Shown here in pieces: positions 1 through 6,811 of a stretch of DNA of 8,789 bases. Each line of letters starts with the position of its first letter. Within the stretch, counting starts at the first letter, position 1. This DNA is from an uncultured bacterium (GTDB lineage: Bacteria; Patescibacteriota; Minisyncoccia; UBA6257; Colwellbacteraceae), in NCBI GenBank assembly GCA_913009745.1, contig CAJVWL010000014.1, positions 1 through 8,789 on the forward strand. Reading direction: 5' to 3'. The position numbers and the translations under genes were made by a program. The notes under the pieces were generated by a model. It made no database searches and was not told where the DNA came from. It was given only the letters and a program-made list of their open reading frames with translations.

Positions 1-11
1 AAATGATTATA

Positions 12-689
12 CTAGCTCGCTATAATTATCTTAGCAACTTCGTTTGATTTTTCCACCGTCGCATACTCTCCTTCGCGCAATTCAACGCTTTTCTCTTGGT
101 TATCTATGTATAACCTTGCTGGACCGCGAGTTATTCCAATTTTTATTTTCGCGTCCTCCTTTAGGACAACATGGTCTGCCTGCTCCGTACTATTATTGAA
201 AGCGAGACCTACTCCGACTTCAAAAAAGCTGTCGGTAATACTTCTGTAGTAGCCCGTTGAGCCAAACGGGGTCGCAACGACTATGCCGTCACCGATAATC
301 TCTTCGCTGATTGGCACTCCATTTATCTCTATCGTATATCGTATGGCGTGCCTTGTGTCGTCATTATGGATAACTACGTCGTTTAACCCGAAAAATGTTT
401 CCCCCTTAGCTTCGGCTTTTAATTTCTGGATCTCCAAGACGGAATATTTATTATCTTTAACGCGCCTTAAAACCTCATCGTTTGGGAGATTTGAACAAAG
501 CTTGCATATATGACTCCCCCGCAAAACAACCTTAGGAATTCCCGGGAACTCGTATTCCGACTGCATAATTGTTCCGTCGCCGCCATAGCTTATAACAATC
601 TCTGGATTTGCATCTACAACCTCAAAGTCGCTATTTTCAATAAGCGTTTTTATCTCATCTTTTCTTTTTCCAAAAATAACCGCTCTCAT
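12..689 (-). CDS. nadK: Short NAD(+) kinase (ATP-NAD kinase family)
   Basis: NAD kinase phosphorylates NAD to NADP in the cytoplasm. The 225-residue product shows the family signatures in order: GGDGT at 36-40 (ATP/phosphate site), LNDVVI at 102-107 in place of the usual LNEVVI, and GDGIVVATPFGSTGYY at 133-148, matching the DG..(S/T)TP.GSTAY motif. It is shorter than the roughly 270-300 residues of common bacterial enzymes, mainly at the N-terminus. The usual GxNxGxLGFL segment after the first motif is replaced by a stretch with CKLC at 62-65. The start is the ATG at 689, 8 bases after the flippase gene stop, with no clear Shine-Dalgarno sequence. It is the last gene of the four-gene run and ends in TAG. 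The NAD kinase family is clear; whether NAD, NADH or another substrate is preferred cannot be read here. Confidence 0.9.
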   Translation of the reverse strand: MRAVIFGKRKDEIKTLIENSDFEVVDANPEIVISYGGDGTIMQSEYEFPGIPKVVLRGSHICKLCSNLPNDEVLRRVKDNKYSVLEIQKLKAEAKGETFFGLNDVVIHNDDTRHAIRYTIEINGVPISEEIIGDGIVVATPFGSTGYYRSITDSFFEVGVGLAFNNSTEQADHVVLKEDAKIKIGITRGPARLYIDNQEKSVELREGEYATVEKSNEVAKIIIAS

Positions 690-691
690 TT

Positions 692-707
692 ATATATTTA
701 AATATAT
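692..707. repeat. A/T-only palindrome at the flippase-nadK junction
   Basis: A 16-base perfect palindrome made only of A and T spans the TAA stop of the flippase gene and lies just before the nadK ATG. It could form a weak hairpin in the message near the nadK start. It may equally be chance in an A/T-rich spacer. Confidence 0.3.
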
Positions 708-1720
708 CTTTCTTTTCTGCGTCTGCTCCCTTTTAATATATATCCATAGGATAAAAGAGCAACCGCAAACGGGATAATGTAATACACCACGCGAAATATA
801 AGCACCGCGGCAATAGCCTGACCGGCAGAAACTCCAAAAATTGCCAAGATTCCCACAAGAGATATGTCCTGCGAACCAAGTCCGCCGGGAATCATTGAAA
901 TAAGCCCGACGACAACACTTACCAGAAATCCCGCAAACAGCGCAAGCGGAGATATTGAAATACCAAAAGCAAAAAGGGAGAGCCACAGAACCCCCGCGCT
1001 TAAAATAAAGTCTCCAACAATAAAGACCAGCGCCACCGCTATACGGCCCGGATTTTGGCGCAAGGCATCGGAGCCCTTTTTTAACGCGCCGCTAAAACCC
1101 CCAAGAGCTTTTTCTATATTAATCCACCGAGCCAAGCGTCCGAGGTGTCCTATCCAATTAAAAATCTTTTCGCGCCAATTCGTATCAAATATAAAAAGCG
1201 TAGCAAGGGTAAAAAACGCAATATCAAGAACCGCCGAGATTATAAATATAGCGCCCACCAGGAGCGGTATGTCGGATACGGCATATAGATACAGAAGCGC
1301 AAACGGCAATATTGCAGCGACCGTGAATGTATATAAATAAGAGAAGAACAGGGATGCCGCGATTGTATCGCGCGGGCGCACGCCCTCTCGGCGCATAAGC
1401 AAGGTGCGTATCGTATATCCGGCCACACCTCCAATTGACGTAAGATAATTAATAGCGATTGTTATAATCGCTATTTTAAACATTTTTCGCCGCGGCATAT
1501 GCAATCCAAAAATCTTTCCCACCACAATGAACCCAAAACCTGCAAGCGCGTAAGAGAGCGCCGTGACAACAACGGCCGCAAAAAGAAGTGATGCGCGCAT
1601 CTGCAAGAGCGAAGAGATAAATTCGTGTCTATACGGCACAATAATCACGATTAGAAACACAAACAATACCGTAAATATAGACCACATGGCGATTGCTCGC
1701 GTATTTGATTCCTTGTTCAT
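698..1720 (-). CDS. Flippase-like integral membrane protein (LPG_synthase_TM / UPF0104 family)
   Basis: The product is a 340-residue, strongly hydrophobic protein with about eight membrane segments (for example 11-29, 45-69, 82-95, 121-146, 150-177, 226-250, 256-278, 302-328). Signatures of the LPG_synthase_TM family (PF03706) are visible: GGVAGYTIR at 97-105 and PGGLGSQD at 278-285, followed by a conserved Arg at 310 in the last segments. This family corresponds to the N-terminal flippase half of MprF and also occurs as free-standing proteins. I chose the ATG at 1720, 7 bases after the TAA of the synthase gene. The open frame runs on to a TTG at 1750, but that would overlap the upstream gene. 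Adjacency to a DUF2156 synthase suggests it translocates an aminoacylated or otherwise modified lipid; the substrate is inference. The C-terminus is rich in Arg and Lys, as expected for a cytoplasmic tail. Confidence 0.85.
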   Translation of the reverse strand: MNKESNTRAIAMWSIFTVLFVFLIVIIVPYRHEFISSLLQMRASLLFAAVVVTALSYALAGFGFIVVGKIFGLHMPRRKMFKIAIITIAINYLTSIGGVAGYTIRTLLMRREGVRPRDTIAASLFFSYLYTFTVAAILPFALLYLYAVSDIPLLVGAIFIISAVLDIAFFTLATLFIFDTNWREKIFNWIGHLGRLARWINIEKALGGFSGALKKGSDALRQNPGRIAVALVFIVGDFILSAGVLWLSLFAFGISISPLALFAGFLVSVVVGLISMIPGGLGSQDISLVGILAIFGVSAGQAIAAVLIFRVVYYIIPFAVALLSYGYILKGSRRRKERYI

Positions 1721-1727
1721 ATATCTT

Positions 1728-3404
1728 TTATACCTTTGAGAGTTTTTCAAGCGCGATTACGGCCTTTGGCAATGTTGTAATTCCTCCGCGATACGCAAGA
1801 AATCTCTCCTCCCATATCGGTTCAAATTTGTTTTTATATTCACGAAGTCCCTTAAAGGAGAAAAATCTTGTGGTGTACGCAAATATCTGGCGCATAATTC
1901 GCTCTTCCGGAGTTACTCCCTTCCGCTTTTCTATTCCTGCCAATGGAGCAAGCCCTAAATTAAAGGTGACATATCCCTCTTGTCCGAGAATAAGCATCAC
2001 TTTCATAAAAAGATAATCCATAGTGCCGTTTACCGCGCCGATACGGTGACGCATCATATCAATTGTCGCCTCTCCCTTGCGATACGACGGAATTTCATTC
2101 GCAAATGCCACAATACTGCCAGCTGAATCCTTAACTACAAAGAGCGGATGACTCCGTATATATTCATTTGTAAAATACCCTAAAGAAAAACTTCTCTCTC
2201 TTCTCCCGGAAAGTGAAAGCCATTCGCCGGATACAAGCGCTATTTCGTGAATGAATTCTTTTGAATATGGGGGTGTATATTTGACGACTGACATTCCGTG
2301 GTTTTGCATGCGCCGTTCAATCTTCCTGAAATAAACATTCTCCGATGTATAGTTAAGAAATTTTTTAATGTCTATTATCGCCTCCTCTCCAACCTTAATA
2401 ACGCGGAACCCCTTATCTTTATAAAAATGCGTGTATTCGGGAAATGTATGCATAAAGACGGTGTCCCATCCGCTGTATTTACAATAATTATAGAATTCCT
2501 CAATTATATCACCGACTTCTTCGCGCGGACCGAGAGGATCGCCGAGCGCAATTGCAACACCCGCAGAAACTCCATATGCTATGACGCTATTGCCGCTTTT
2601 GGAAAAGAAATACGACTTGTCGGGCCACAGGGCAAAGAAATCAAGAGCCGAGTGTCCATGTTTTTCAATAATACGCTTAACACGCGCGCGCTCTTTTTGC
2701 GATATCCGCAACCTGTACGCAAGGGGCCTGAATAAACTGAAAAGCGCAAATGACCATGCCGTAATTCCCAATATGCTTAGTGAGTCAAGAAACCAGTCCC
2801 CTTGGCGGGTTATAGGAGAAATGTCACTATTCCCAATTAGCGTATATTCTTTTATCGTCCTCCAGACGGCATCAATAAAACGGAAGTCTATGCCAAAATC
2901 TTTTTTATCAAGCAGAAAAAAACCAAAGGAGCCGTACAGGATGGCAACCCCGATACTAAAGAACATTAAAATAATTCCGCGTGTTATGTTTCGCGGTTCA
3001 CTCCTGACTCTAAACTCTTTCCTTGAAAGTATTAAAAGAATTATCGCTATTATTGTTGCTATGGCGCCCTGGGGATAATGGGTATCCATATCTATATATG
3101 TAACCGATATTAGAACCAATGTTCCGAATGACAGCCACCACGCCGCCTCTTTTCGCTTAAAAAGGTGTATGGCGAGATAGACGAGCGTAAAACTAAAAAC
3201 GAGGGTAAGCAGTCTGCTCCAATGATGCACACCGTATGGAAAAAATTGCGGTAATATTTTTGAAACGCCTGAAATTCGCGTAGTTAATATCTGAACGATT
3301 CCGAATACTCCGTTTGCAAGGACCGCAGAGGCGACAAACCAGACATGCCACTGCCGCTTTATTGTCTCCAGTGAAAACACGGCGCGTTTTGAGAGTGCGC
3401 CCAT
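1728..3404 (-). CDS. MprF-like phosphatidylglycerol aminoacyltransferase (membrane region + DUF2156/LPG_synthase_C)
   Basis: The 558-residue protein has about six N-terminal membrane segments (near 22-42, 64-82, 88-105, 113-127, 142-166, 207-227) followed by a cytoplasmic catalytic domain from about 250. That domain matches DUF2156 (PF09924). It shows GDPLGP at 288-293, Trp395, an FANEIP stretch at 434-439, DMMR at 449-452, GTMD at 460-463, LGLAPL at 483-488 and KFEPIWEERFLAY at 526-538, close to the MprF C-terminal pattern. Known members transfer an amino acid, usually Lys or Ala, from aminoacyl-tRNA to phosphatidylglycerol on the inner leaflet. The flippase half of MprF is absent here and is supplied by the next gene downstream. 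The ATG at 3404 lies 2 bases after the PAP2 gene stop and a weak GAAGAG precedes it, so translational coupling is likely. The amino acid used cannot be deduced from sequence alone. Confidence 0.9.
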   Translation of the reverse strand: MGALSKRAVFSLETIKRQWHVWFVASAVLANGVFGIVQILTTRISGVSKILPQFFPYGVHHWSRLLTLVFSFTLVYLAIHLFKRKEAAWWLSFGTLVLISVTYIDMDTHYPQGAIATIIAIILLILSRKEFRVRSEPRNITRGIILMFFSIGVAILYGSFGFFLLDKKDFGIDFRFIDAVWRTIKEYTLIGNSDISPITRQGDWFLDSLSILGITAWSFALFSLFRPLAYRLRISQKERARVKRIIEKHGHSALDFFALWPDKSYFFSKSGNSVIAYGVSAGVAIALGDPLGPREEVGDIIEEFYNYCKYSGWDTVFMHTFPEYTHFYKDKGFRVIKVGEEAIIDIKKFLNYTSENVYFRKIERRMQNHGMSVVKYTPPYSKEFIHEIALVSGEWLSLSGRRERSFSLGYFTNEYIRSHPLFVVKDSAGSIVAFANEIPSYRKGEATIDMMRHRIGAVNGTMDYLFMKVMLILGQEGYVTFNLGLAPLAGIEKRKGVTPEERIMRQIFAYTTRFFSFKGLREYKNKFEPIWEERFLAYRGGITTLPKAVIALEKLSKV

Positions 3405-3406
3405 GG

Positions 3407-4936
3407 TTAACTCTTCAAAAATATTACATATGCATACCCATCTGTGAAGAATTGATCACCGGCTTGGTTGCTCCCAAGCGTAGGTTCTACGATTTTAATT
3501 TTTTCTATTGACTCAACATCCCCCGTCGCCATAAGCTCGTTTTTCACCTTGTCTCTTTCTTTGTCTATTGCCGGATCTATGGTGTGTATTGGAAAAAACT
3601 TGCTTAATATCCCGCCTTTTAAAGTCTTGTCAAAATGCGCGGTCGCTACCCAAATCGGCTTATTGTCTATTGTAAATGATGTTTTCCAAAAATGAATATG
3701 GCTTCGCTCTCGCGCCGAACCGTCAACCGTTTTTTCAAATGCGAAGTCGTTTGTTCTTGTGTTCCAAAAACTCGGAATACCCGGAGCTTGAGGATATTTT
3801 GCGCCGGAGAACGCGGCTTTGGCCATCCGCCAAGAACTTTGAAATGTAATGGGGTCCGTTAACAGCCATCCCGCATCGTTAAAGCTTTTCGCAAGCGCGT
3901 CATATCCGCCCACCACTATGATGTCTATGGGCTCCATTGCTCCGCCGGTTATGTCTTCGCTTGCCCTCGGCAAATATCTAAATATATCTTCTCCGATGTT
4001 TGCGCTATCAATAGCAGTATATTCTTCTGTTATACCGCTTTGTTTGATAATCGTATGCGTTGTAAAAAAGTAGCCGGCATACATGGTCCATAGCATAAAA
4101 AGGAATACGCCCAGGAGGGCTATAAAGAACCTTGATGTCGTTGCTGTCTGTTTTACCTCTTTTTTCTCCTTAGCTGCGGTAATCCTTGCCTCTATAATGG
4201 TTATAACCGCCGCCAGAAGCGCTCCCCCGGCGGCATAACTTGCAAGAACGTCGGACGGCCAGTGAACGCCAAGATAAATCCTTGAAAATCCTATAAGAAA
4301 AATCACCGCAAGTCCGCCTATAACCGCAAGTACTTTAATCAGCTTTCCCCTTGAGAGCTTCAATGCCAAATAAACAAGAAAGCCATAAAAAACAACTCCC
4401 ATAAAACTGTGTCCGCTTGGAAAACTGAATCCGTCGCTTGGCAGGACGGCGTTTACTAAAGGGGGGCGAGGACGCTCTATTAAATGTTTTAATATCCATA
4501 TAACAACTTCACTGACCGAAATCAAAGCTATCAGCGCTATTGCGTATCGGTAAAGCCTTTTTAACACAAGCAAAAATGCAACAAAGAAGGCGCCAAGAAA
4601 AACAATCTCCCATTTACCTAAATTAGTTATAAACAACATTACGTTTATAAATTTTGGGGTACGGAAAATTTGTAAAAGATTTAGGATGCGCAGGTCGGCC
4701 TGGACGAGCGGGTCAAAACGCAGATAGTCCTGTAAGATACTAAAAAACAGCACTACAAAAATGACCGTTGCCGTAATTCCAACCGTGAAATGGAGCCCAA
4801 ACTCATCTCGGCGAACAAAACGCTCGCGGATGAAATGGAAAAGGCGCTTATGTTTTTTGGCAAGCTTCCGTATTTCCGGGTCACCATATACTGCCTTTTT
4901 AATTGATGAGTAAACTGATTTTATTATCCTAATCAT
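3407..4936 (-). CDS. PAP2-family lipid phosphatase fused to LssY C-terminal domain
   Basis: The 509-residue membrane protein has two parts. The N-terminal half carries the complete PAP2 acid-phosphatase triad of motifs: KHLIERPRP at 150-158 (KX6RP), PSGH at 173-176, and SRIYLGVHWPSD at 218-229 (SRX5HX3D), set among membrane helices at about 50-68, 108-125, 131-149, 180-193, 203-224 and 231-249. A further helix at 269-291 leads into a C-terminal domain (about 335-508) that resembles LssY_C, with GW at 356-357, RSHIHFW at 411-417, His434 and HTID at 451-454. PAP2 enzymes remove phosphate from lipid phosphates such as undecaprenyl diphosphate, phosphatidic acid or phosphatidylglycerophosphate. 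The LssY domain has no established activity that I can cite. It is the first gene of the run; its ATG at 4936 has no obvious Shine-Dalgarno sequence. All catalytic residues are present, so it should be active. Confidence 0.9.
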   Translation of the reverse strand: MIRIIKSVYSSIKKAVYGDPEIRKLAKKHKRLFHFIRERFVRRDEFGLHFTVGITATVIFVVLFFSILQDYLRFDPLVQADLRILNLLQIFRTPKFINVMLFITNLGKWEIVFLGAFFVAFLLVLKRLYRYAIALIALISVSEVVIWILKHLIERPRPPLVNAVLPSDGFSFPSGHSFMGVVFYGFLVYLALKLSRGKLIKVLAVIGGLAVIFLIGFSRIYLGVHWPSDVLASYAAGGALLAAVITIIEARITAAKEKKEVKQTATTSRFFIALLGVFLFMLWTMYAGYFFTTHTIIKQSGITEEYTAIDSANIGEDIFRYLPRASEDITGGAMEPIDIIVVGGYDALAKSFNDAGWLLTDPITFQSSWRMAKAAFSGAKYPQAPGIPSFWNTRTNDFAFEKTVDGSARERSHIHFWKTSFTIDNKPIWVATAHFDKTLKGGILSKFFPIHTIDPAIDKERDKVKNELMATGDVESIEKIKIVEPTLGSNQAGDQFFTDGYAYVIFLKS

Positions 4937-4984
4937 TTGCCGCTTTTAGTTTATCTAAAAATGAGAATATGCCTCTCGTGCTTG

Positions 4985-5055
4985 TCGGGCTGCGGGGAAT
5001 CGAACCCCAACTTCAGACTCCCGAAGCCTGTGTACTACCACTATACTACAGCCCG
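4985..5055 (-). tRNA. tRNA-Pro (anticodon CGG)
   Basis: A full cloverleaf can be drawn: acceptor CGGGCTG/CAGCCCG with C1-G72 and A73 (typical of bacterial tRNA-Pro), a 4-bp D stem GTAT/GTAC, anticodon stem CAGGC/GTCTG with loop TTCGGGA, and a T stem closing a TTCGATT loop. The anticodon is CGG and position 37 is G, as expected for proline. The base after the discriminator starts CAA, so CCA is not encoded and must be added after transcription. It lies downstream of cca on the same strand and upstream of the lipid operon. Confidence 0.95.
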
Positions 5056-5062
5056 GAATATT

Positions 5063-5084
5063 TGTACGGCACTGTTTCCGTACA
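5063..5084 (-). other. Hairpin between cca and tRNA-Pro
   Basis: TGTACGG and CCGTACA form a perfect 7-bp inverted repeat with an 8-base loop, 8 bases upstream of tRNA-Pro and just after the cca stop. No U-tract follows on either strand, so it is not a good intrinsic terminator. It may be a processing or stability hairpin if cca and tRNA-Pro share a transcript. Confidence 0.4.
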
Positions 5085-5106
5085 TTGAACTATACTACAC
5101 CACAAA

Positions 5107-6582
5107 TTATTTAACATAATATTTTTTCTTCATTTCCGCCTCAATACCTGAATCAAATTCATATTTTGCGTCCATAGCGCTTTTCGCCAGTTTTCGCAGT
5201 TTAGCGTCTTCGGTTTTACCAAGCTCCATCGCTCTCTCGCTCAACAGTTTTTTATCGTTTTTCTTGGGTTCGTCAATCACTTCTTCAAGCAATATAGCCA
5301 ATATCCACCCAATCTTAGGTCCCGGGGCTATTTTTAATATTTTCATAATGTCGTCACCGCTTATTTTAAGCATCTTTGGGCTAATTGGAGCCGTCTTTGC
5401 TTTCTCAATCATAAATTTTAAATGGCGAAGCTTATATGGAACGGCTTTCGGCACACCGGAGCCAATTCTATCGGCCTCTCTTACCTTTAGTAGGTCTTCT
5501 ATGTGTTCAAGTCCAACCTTGCGGACGAAGCGTCTGACTCCAGCTTCGGTAACCTCTCCAACGTTGTAGTAAAAAAGATGCCAGCGAACCAGGTGGGAAA
5601 CCGTATCCACGATATTTTTAGAAAACTTTAACCGCATCAGTACCTGTCTCGCCATTTTTCCTCCAACAACCTCGTGATTATAAAAAGTTGCATTCTCCCC
5701 CTCTCCGTCTTTAACCCTCGGTTTTGCGACGTCATGCAGGAGGGAAGCAAGGCGAACCTCAAAGGAATAATTTTGGCGCGCGGAATAGTCAAGCGCAAGA
5801 AGATTATGCTCCCATACCGTATATATATGATGCTTGTTTTGGGCTACACCGATTCCCTCCCTTAGCTCCGGCATTATATATTCAAGCAAGCCCAATTTTT
5901 CAAGCTCTACTATTCCGCTATACGGTCCCCCATCATCGCTCATGATAATTTTTACCAACTCATCGCGTATACGCTCTTTAGCAATTGACTTGAGTAGTTT
6001 CGACGACTTTTGTATCGCCTTTTTTGTTTTATCTTCAATTGAGAACCCCAGCTCCGCAGAAAAGCGGACCGCGCGCATCATGCGGAGCGCATCCTCGCTA
6101 AAACGCTTATTAGGATCCCCAACGGCGCGAATTATCTTGTTTTTCAAGTCCTCTCGGCCGTGGAACGGATCTATGATTTCTTCTGCGGTTCCTTTTGATA
6201 GATTCAACGCTAGAGCATTTATGGTAAAATCCCGCCTCGCAAGGTCTTCTTCGATGTTATCCGTAAAAACAACTTTGTCGGGATGACGAAGGTCGGAATA
6301 TTTCTCCTCACGGCGAAAAGTTGTTACTTCAACAATCGCGATTGACGGAGTTTTTGAACCCGTTTTTATCCCTACCGTCCCAAAGCGATTTTCATAGATG
6401 CTGTCCGGAAAAATCTTTTGTATTTCTTCCGGCTTCGCGTCGGTGGCAATATCCCAATCCTTTGGCGCGCCGTTTTTAATAAGTAAATCACGGACGGAGC
6501 CGCCGACAATATAAGCGTTAAAACCCGCCTTTATGATAAGTCTGATTATTTGCGAAATTTCTTTGGGAATTAAGAATTTCAT
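5107..6582 (-). CDS. cca: CCA-adding tRNA nucleotidyltransferase with HD domain
   Basis: The 491-residue enzyme adds or repairs the 3'-terminal CCA of tRNAs using CTP and ATP. The N-terminal nucleotidyltransferase domain shows GGSVRD at 27-32, the metal-binding DWD at 42-44, RRDFTINALA at 116-125, and EDALRMMR at 163-170 (nucleotide-recognition helix). A DPFHGREDLKNKIIRAVGDP stretch lies at 138-157. An HD phosphohydrolase domain follows with His259, HD at 283-284 and His303, as in many class II CCA and poly(A) polymerase-like enzymes. The neighbours support a CCA role: tRNA-Pro and tRNA-Lys on either side lack encoded CCA. The start is the ATG at 6582; no Shine-Dalgarno sequence is visible. 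Poly(A) polymerase is the alternative, but the EDxxR motif and context favour CCA addition. It may be co-transcribed with the upstream tRNA-Lys and the tRNA-like RNA. Confidence 0.93.
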   Translation of the reverse strand: MKFLIPKEISQIIRLIIKAGFNAYIVGGSVRDLLIKNGAPKDWDIATDAKPEEIQKIFPDSIYENRFGTVGIKTGSKTPSIAIVEVTTFRREEKYSDLRHPDKVVFTDNIEEDLARRDFTINALALNLSKGTAEEIIDPFHGREDLKNKIIRAVGDPNKRFSEDALRMMRAVRFSAELGFSIEDKTKKAIQKSSKLLKSIAKERIRDELVKIIMSDDGGPYSGIVELEKLGLLEYIMPELREGIGVAQNKHHIYTVWEHNLLALDYSARQNYSFEVRLASLLHDVAKPRVKDGEGENATFYNHEVVGGKMARQVLMRLKFSKNIVDTVSHLVRWHLFYYNVGEVTEAGVRRFVRKVGLEHIEDLLKVREADRIGSGVPKAVPYKLRHLKFMIEKAKTAPISPKMLKISGDDIMKILKIAPGPKIGWILAILLEEVIDEPKKNDKKLLSERAMELGKTEDAKLRKLAKSAMDAKYEFDSGIEAEMKKKYYVK

Positions 6583-6619
6583 ACGAATTTTTATTTGCTT
6601 GCGTTTAGCCAGCCAAAGT

Positions 6620-6641
6620 GTCCGCCCACCAGGACTCGAAC
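6620..6641 (-). repeat. Copy of the tRNA-Lys 3' end (direct repeat, copy 1)
   Basis: These 22 bases are identical to 6790-6811, the T-loop, 3' T-stem, 3' acceptor strand, discriminator and next base of tRNA-Lys. The two copies are 170 bases apart in the same orientation, and identity stops abruptly on both sides. Such a copy can arise at a site-specific integration site, by tRNA duplication with replacement of the body, or by gene conversion. Confidence 0.85.
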
Positions 6642-6756
6642 GTCGTCCCTCATCTTATTCTGGACTCCCTGACAACCTCTCGGTTTTCAGTACTTTCCTA
6701 CACGTGGAAACTCCCGTTTCCCCGACCCCCTTCCCGTTCAAGTCTCTTGTGGACGG
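6621..6756 (-). ncRNA. Candidate structured RNA with a tRNA-like acceptor end (unrecognised)
   Basis: Read on the minus strand, this 136-nt stretch begins CCGTCCAC and ends GTGGGCGG plus A. The ends pair over 8 bp with one G-U, so it has a tRNA-like acceptor with discriminator A, and a TTCGAGT T-loop sequence near the 3' end. The body has no anticodon arm. It instead holds a CAAG-AGA-CTTG hairpin (nt 8-18), GGAAAC-GGGA-GTTTCC (nt 36-51), CTGAAAACC-GAGA-GGTTGTCAG with one A-G mismatch (nt 67-88) and a GTCC/GGAC helix (nt 92-95 with 109-112). Two loops are GNRA tetraloops. It lies 34 bases after tRNA-Lys and 38 before cca, on the same strand. No tag frame ending in AA-stop is present, so it is not an ordinary tmRNA. 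A decayed tRNA or integration scar remains possible. Confidence 0.5.
6713..6735 (-). other. G-quadruplex motif inside the candidate RNA
   Basis: On the minus strand four G-tracts of 3, 5, 4 and 3 are separated by AA, TC and AAAC, which fits the canonical G3+N1-7 pattern. In the candidate RNA it covers nt 22-44, overlapping the first GNRA hairpin, so the two folds compete. It stands out in a window of moderate G+C. Confidence 0.6.
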
Positions 6757-6762
6757 TATTTA

Positions 6763-6780
6763 TATATTCTACCGAATATA
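6763..6780 (-). other. A/T-rich hairpin between tRNA-Lys and the candidate RNA
   Basis: TATATTC and GAATATA form a perfect 7-bp stem with a 4-base loop in the 34-base spacer between the tRNA-Lys 3' end and the candidate RNA. No U-tract follows, so it looks more like a spacer or processing element in a joint precursor than a terminator. A weak -10-like TAGAAT also lies here. Confidence 0.4.
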
Positions 6781-6789
6781 GGCAATATT

Positions 6790-6811
6790 GTCCGCCCACC
6801 AGGACTCGAAC
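6790..6811 (-). repeat. tRNA-Lys 3' end (direct repeat, copy 2)
   Basis: This is the native copy inside tRNA-Lys, where it pairs properly with the T stem and acceptor strand. Its twin is at 6620-6641. Confidence 0.85.

Noticed and set aside
864..1340. Long plus-strand open frame opposite the flippase gene (also 2298-2735 and 2581-3078 opposite the synthase)
   Set aside because: They lie wholly antisense to well-supported genes with conserved motifs, and their translations show no domain character.
1721..1750. TTG start at 1750 for the flippase gene
   Set aside because: It would overlap the synthase gene. The ATG at 1720 gives a 7-base gap like the other junctions.
4950..4975. Terminator after tRNA-Pro
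   Set aside because: A GAGA/TCTC stem followed by five T on the minus strand is only 4 bp, too weak to call.
6693..6703. RNase P RNA, from an AGGAAAG string resembling its GAGGAAAGTCC motif
   Set aside because: The other conserved RNase P RNA regions are missing and the stretch is too short.
6621..6756. Ordinary tmRNA
   Set aside because: The acceptor/T-loop layout and a D-loop-like segment fit loosely, but the RNA is far too short and no frame encodes a tag ending in Ala-Ala before a stop.
6621..6756. Intron-containing tRNA
   Set aside because: No D stem or anticodon stem can be assembled from the body, and the T stem pairs at only three of five positions.
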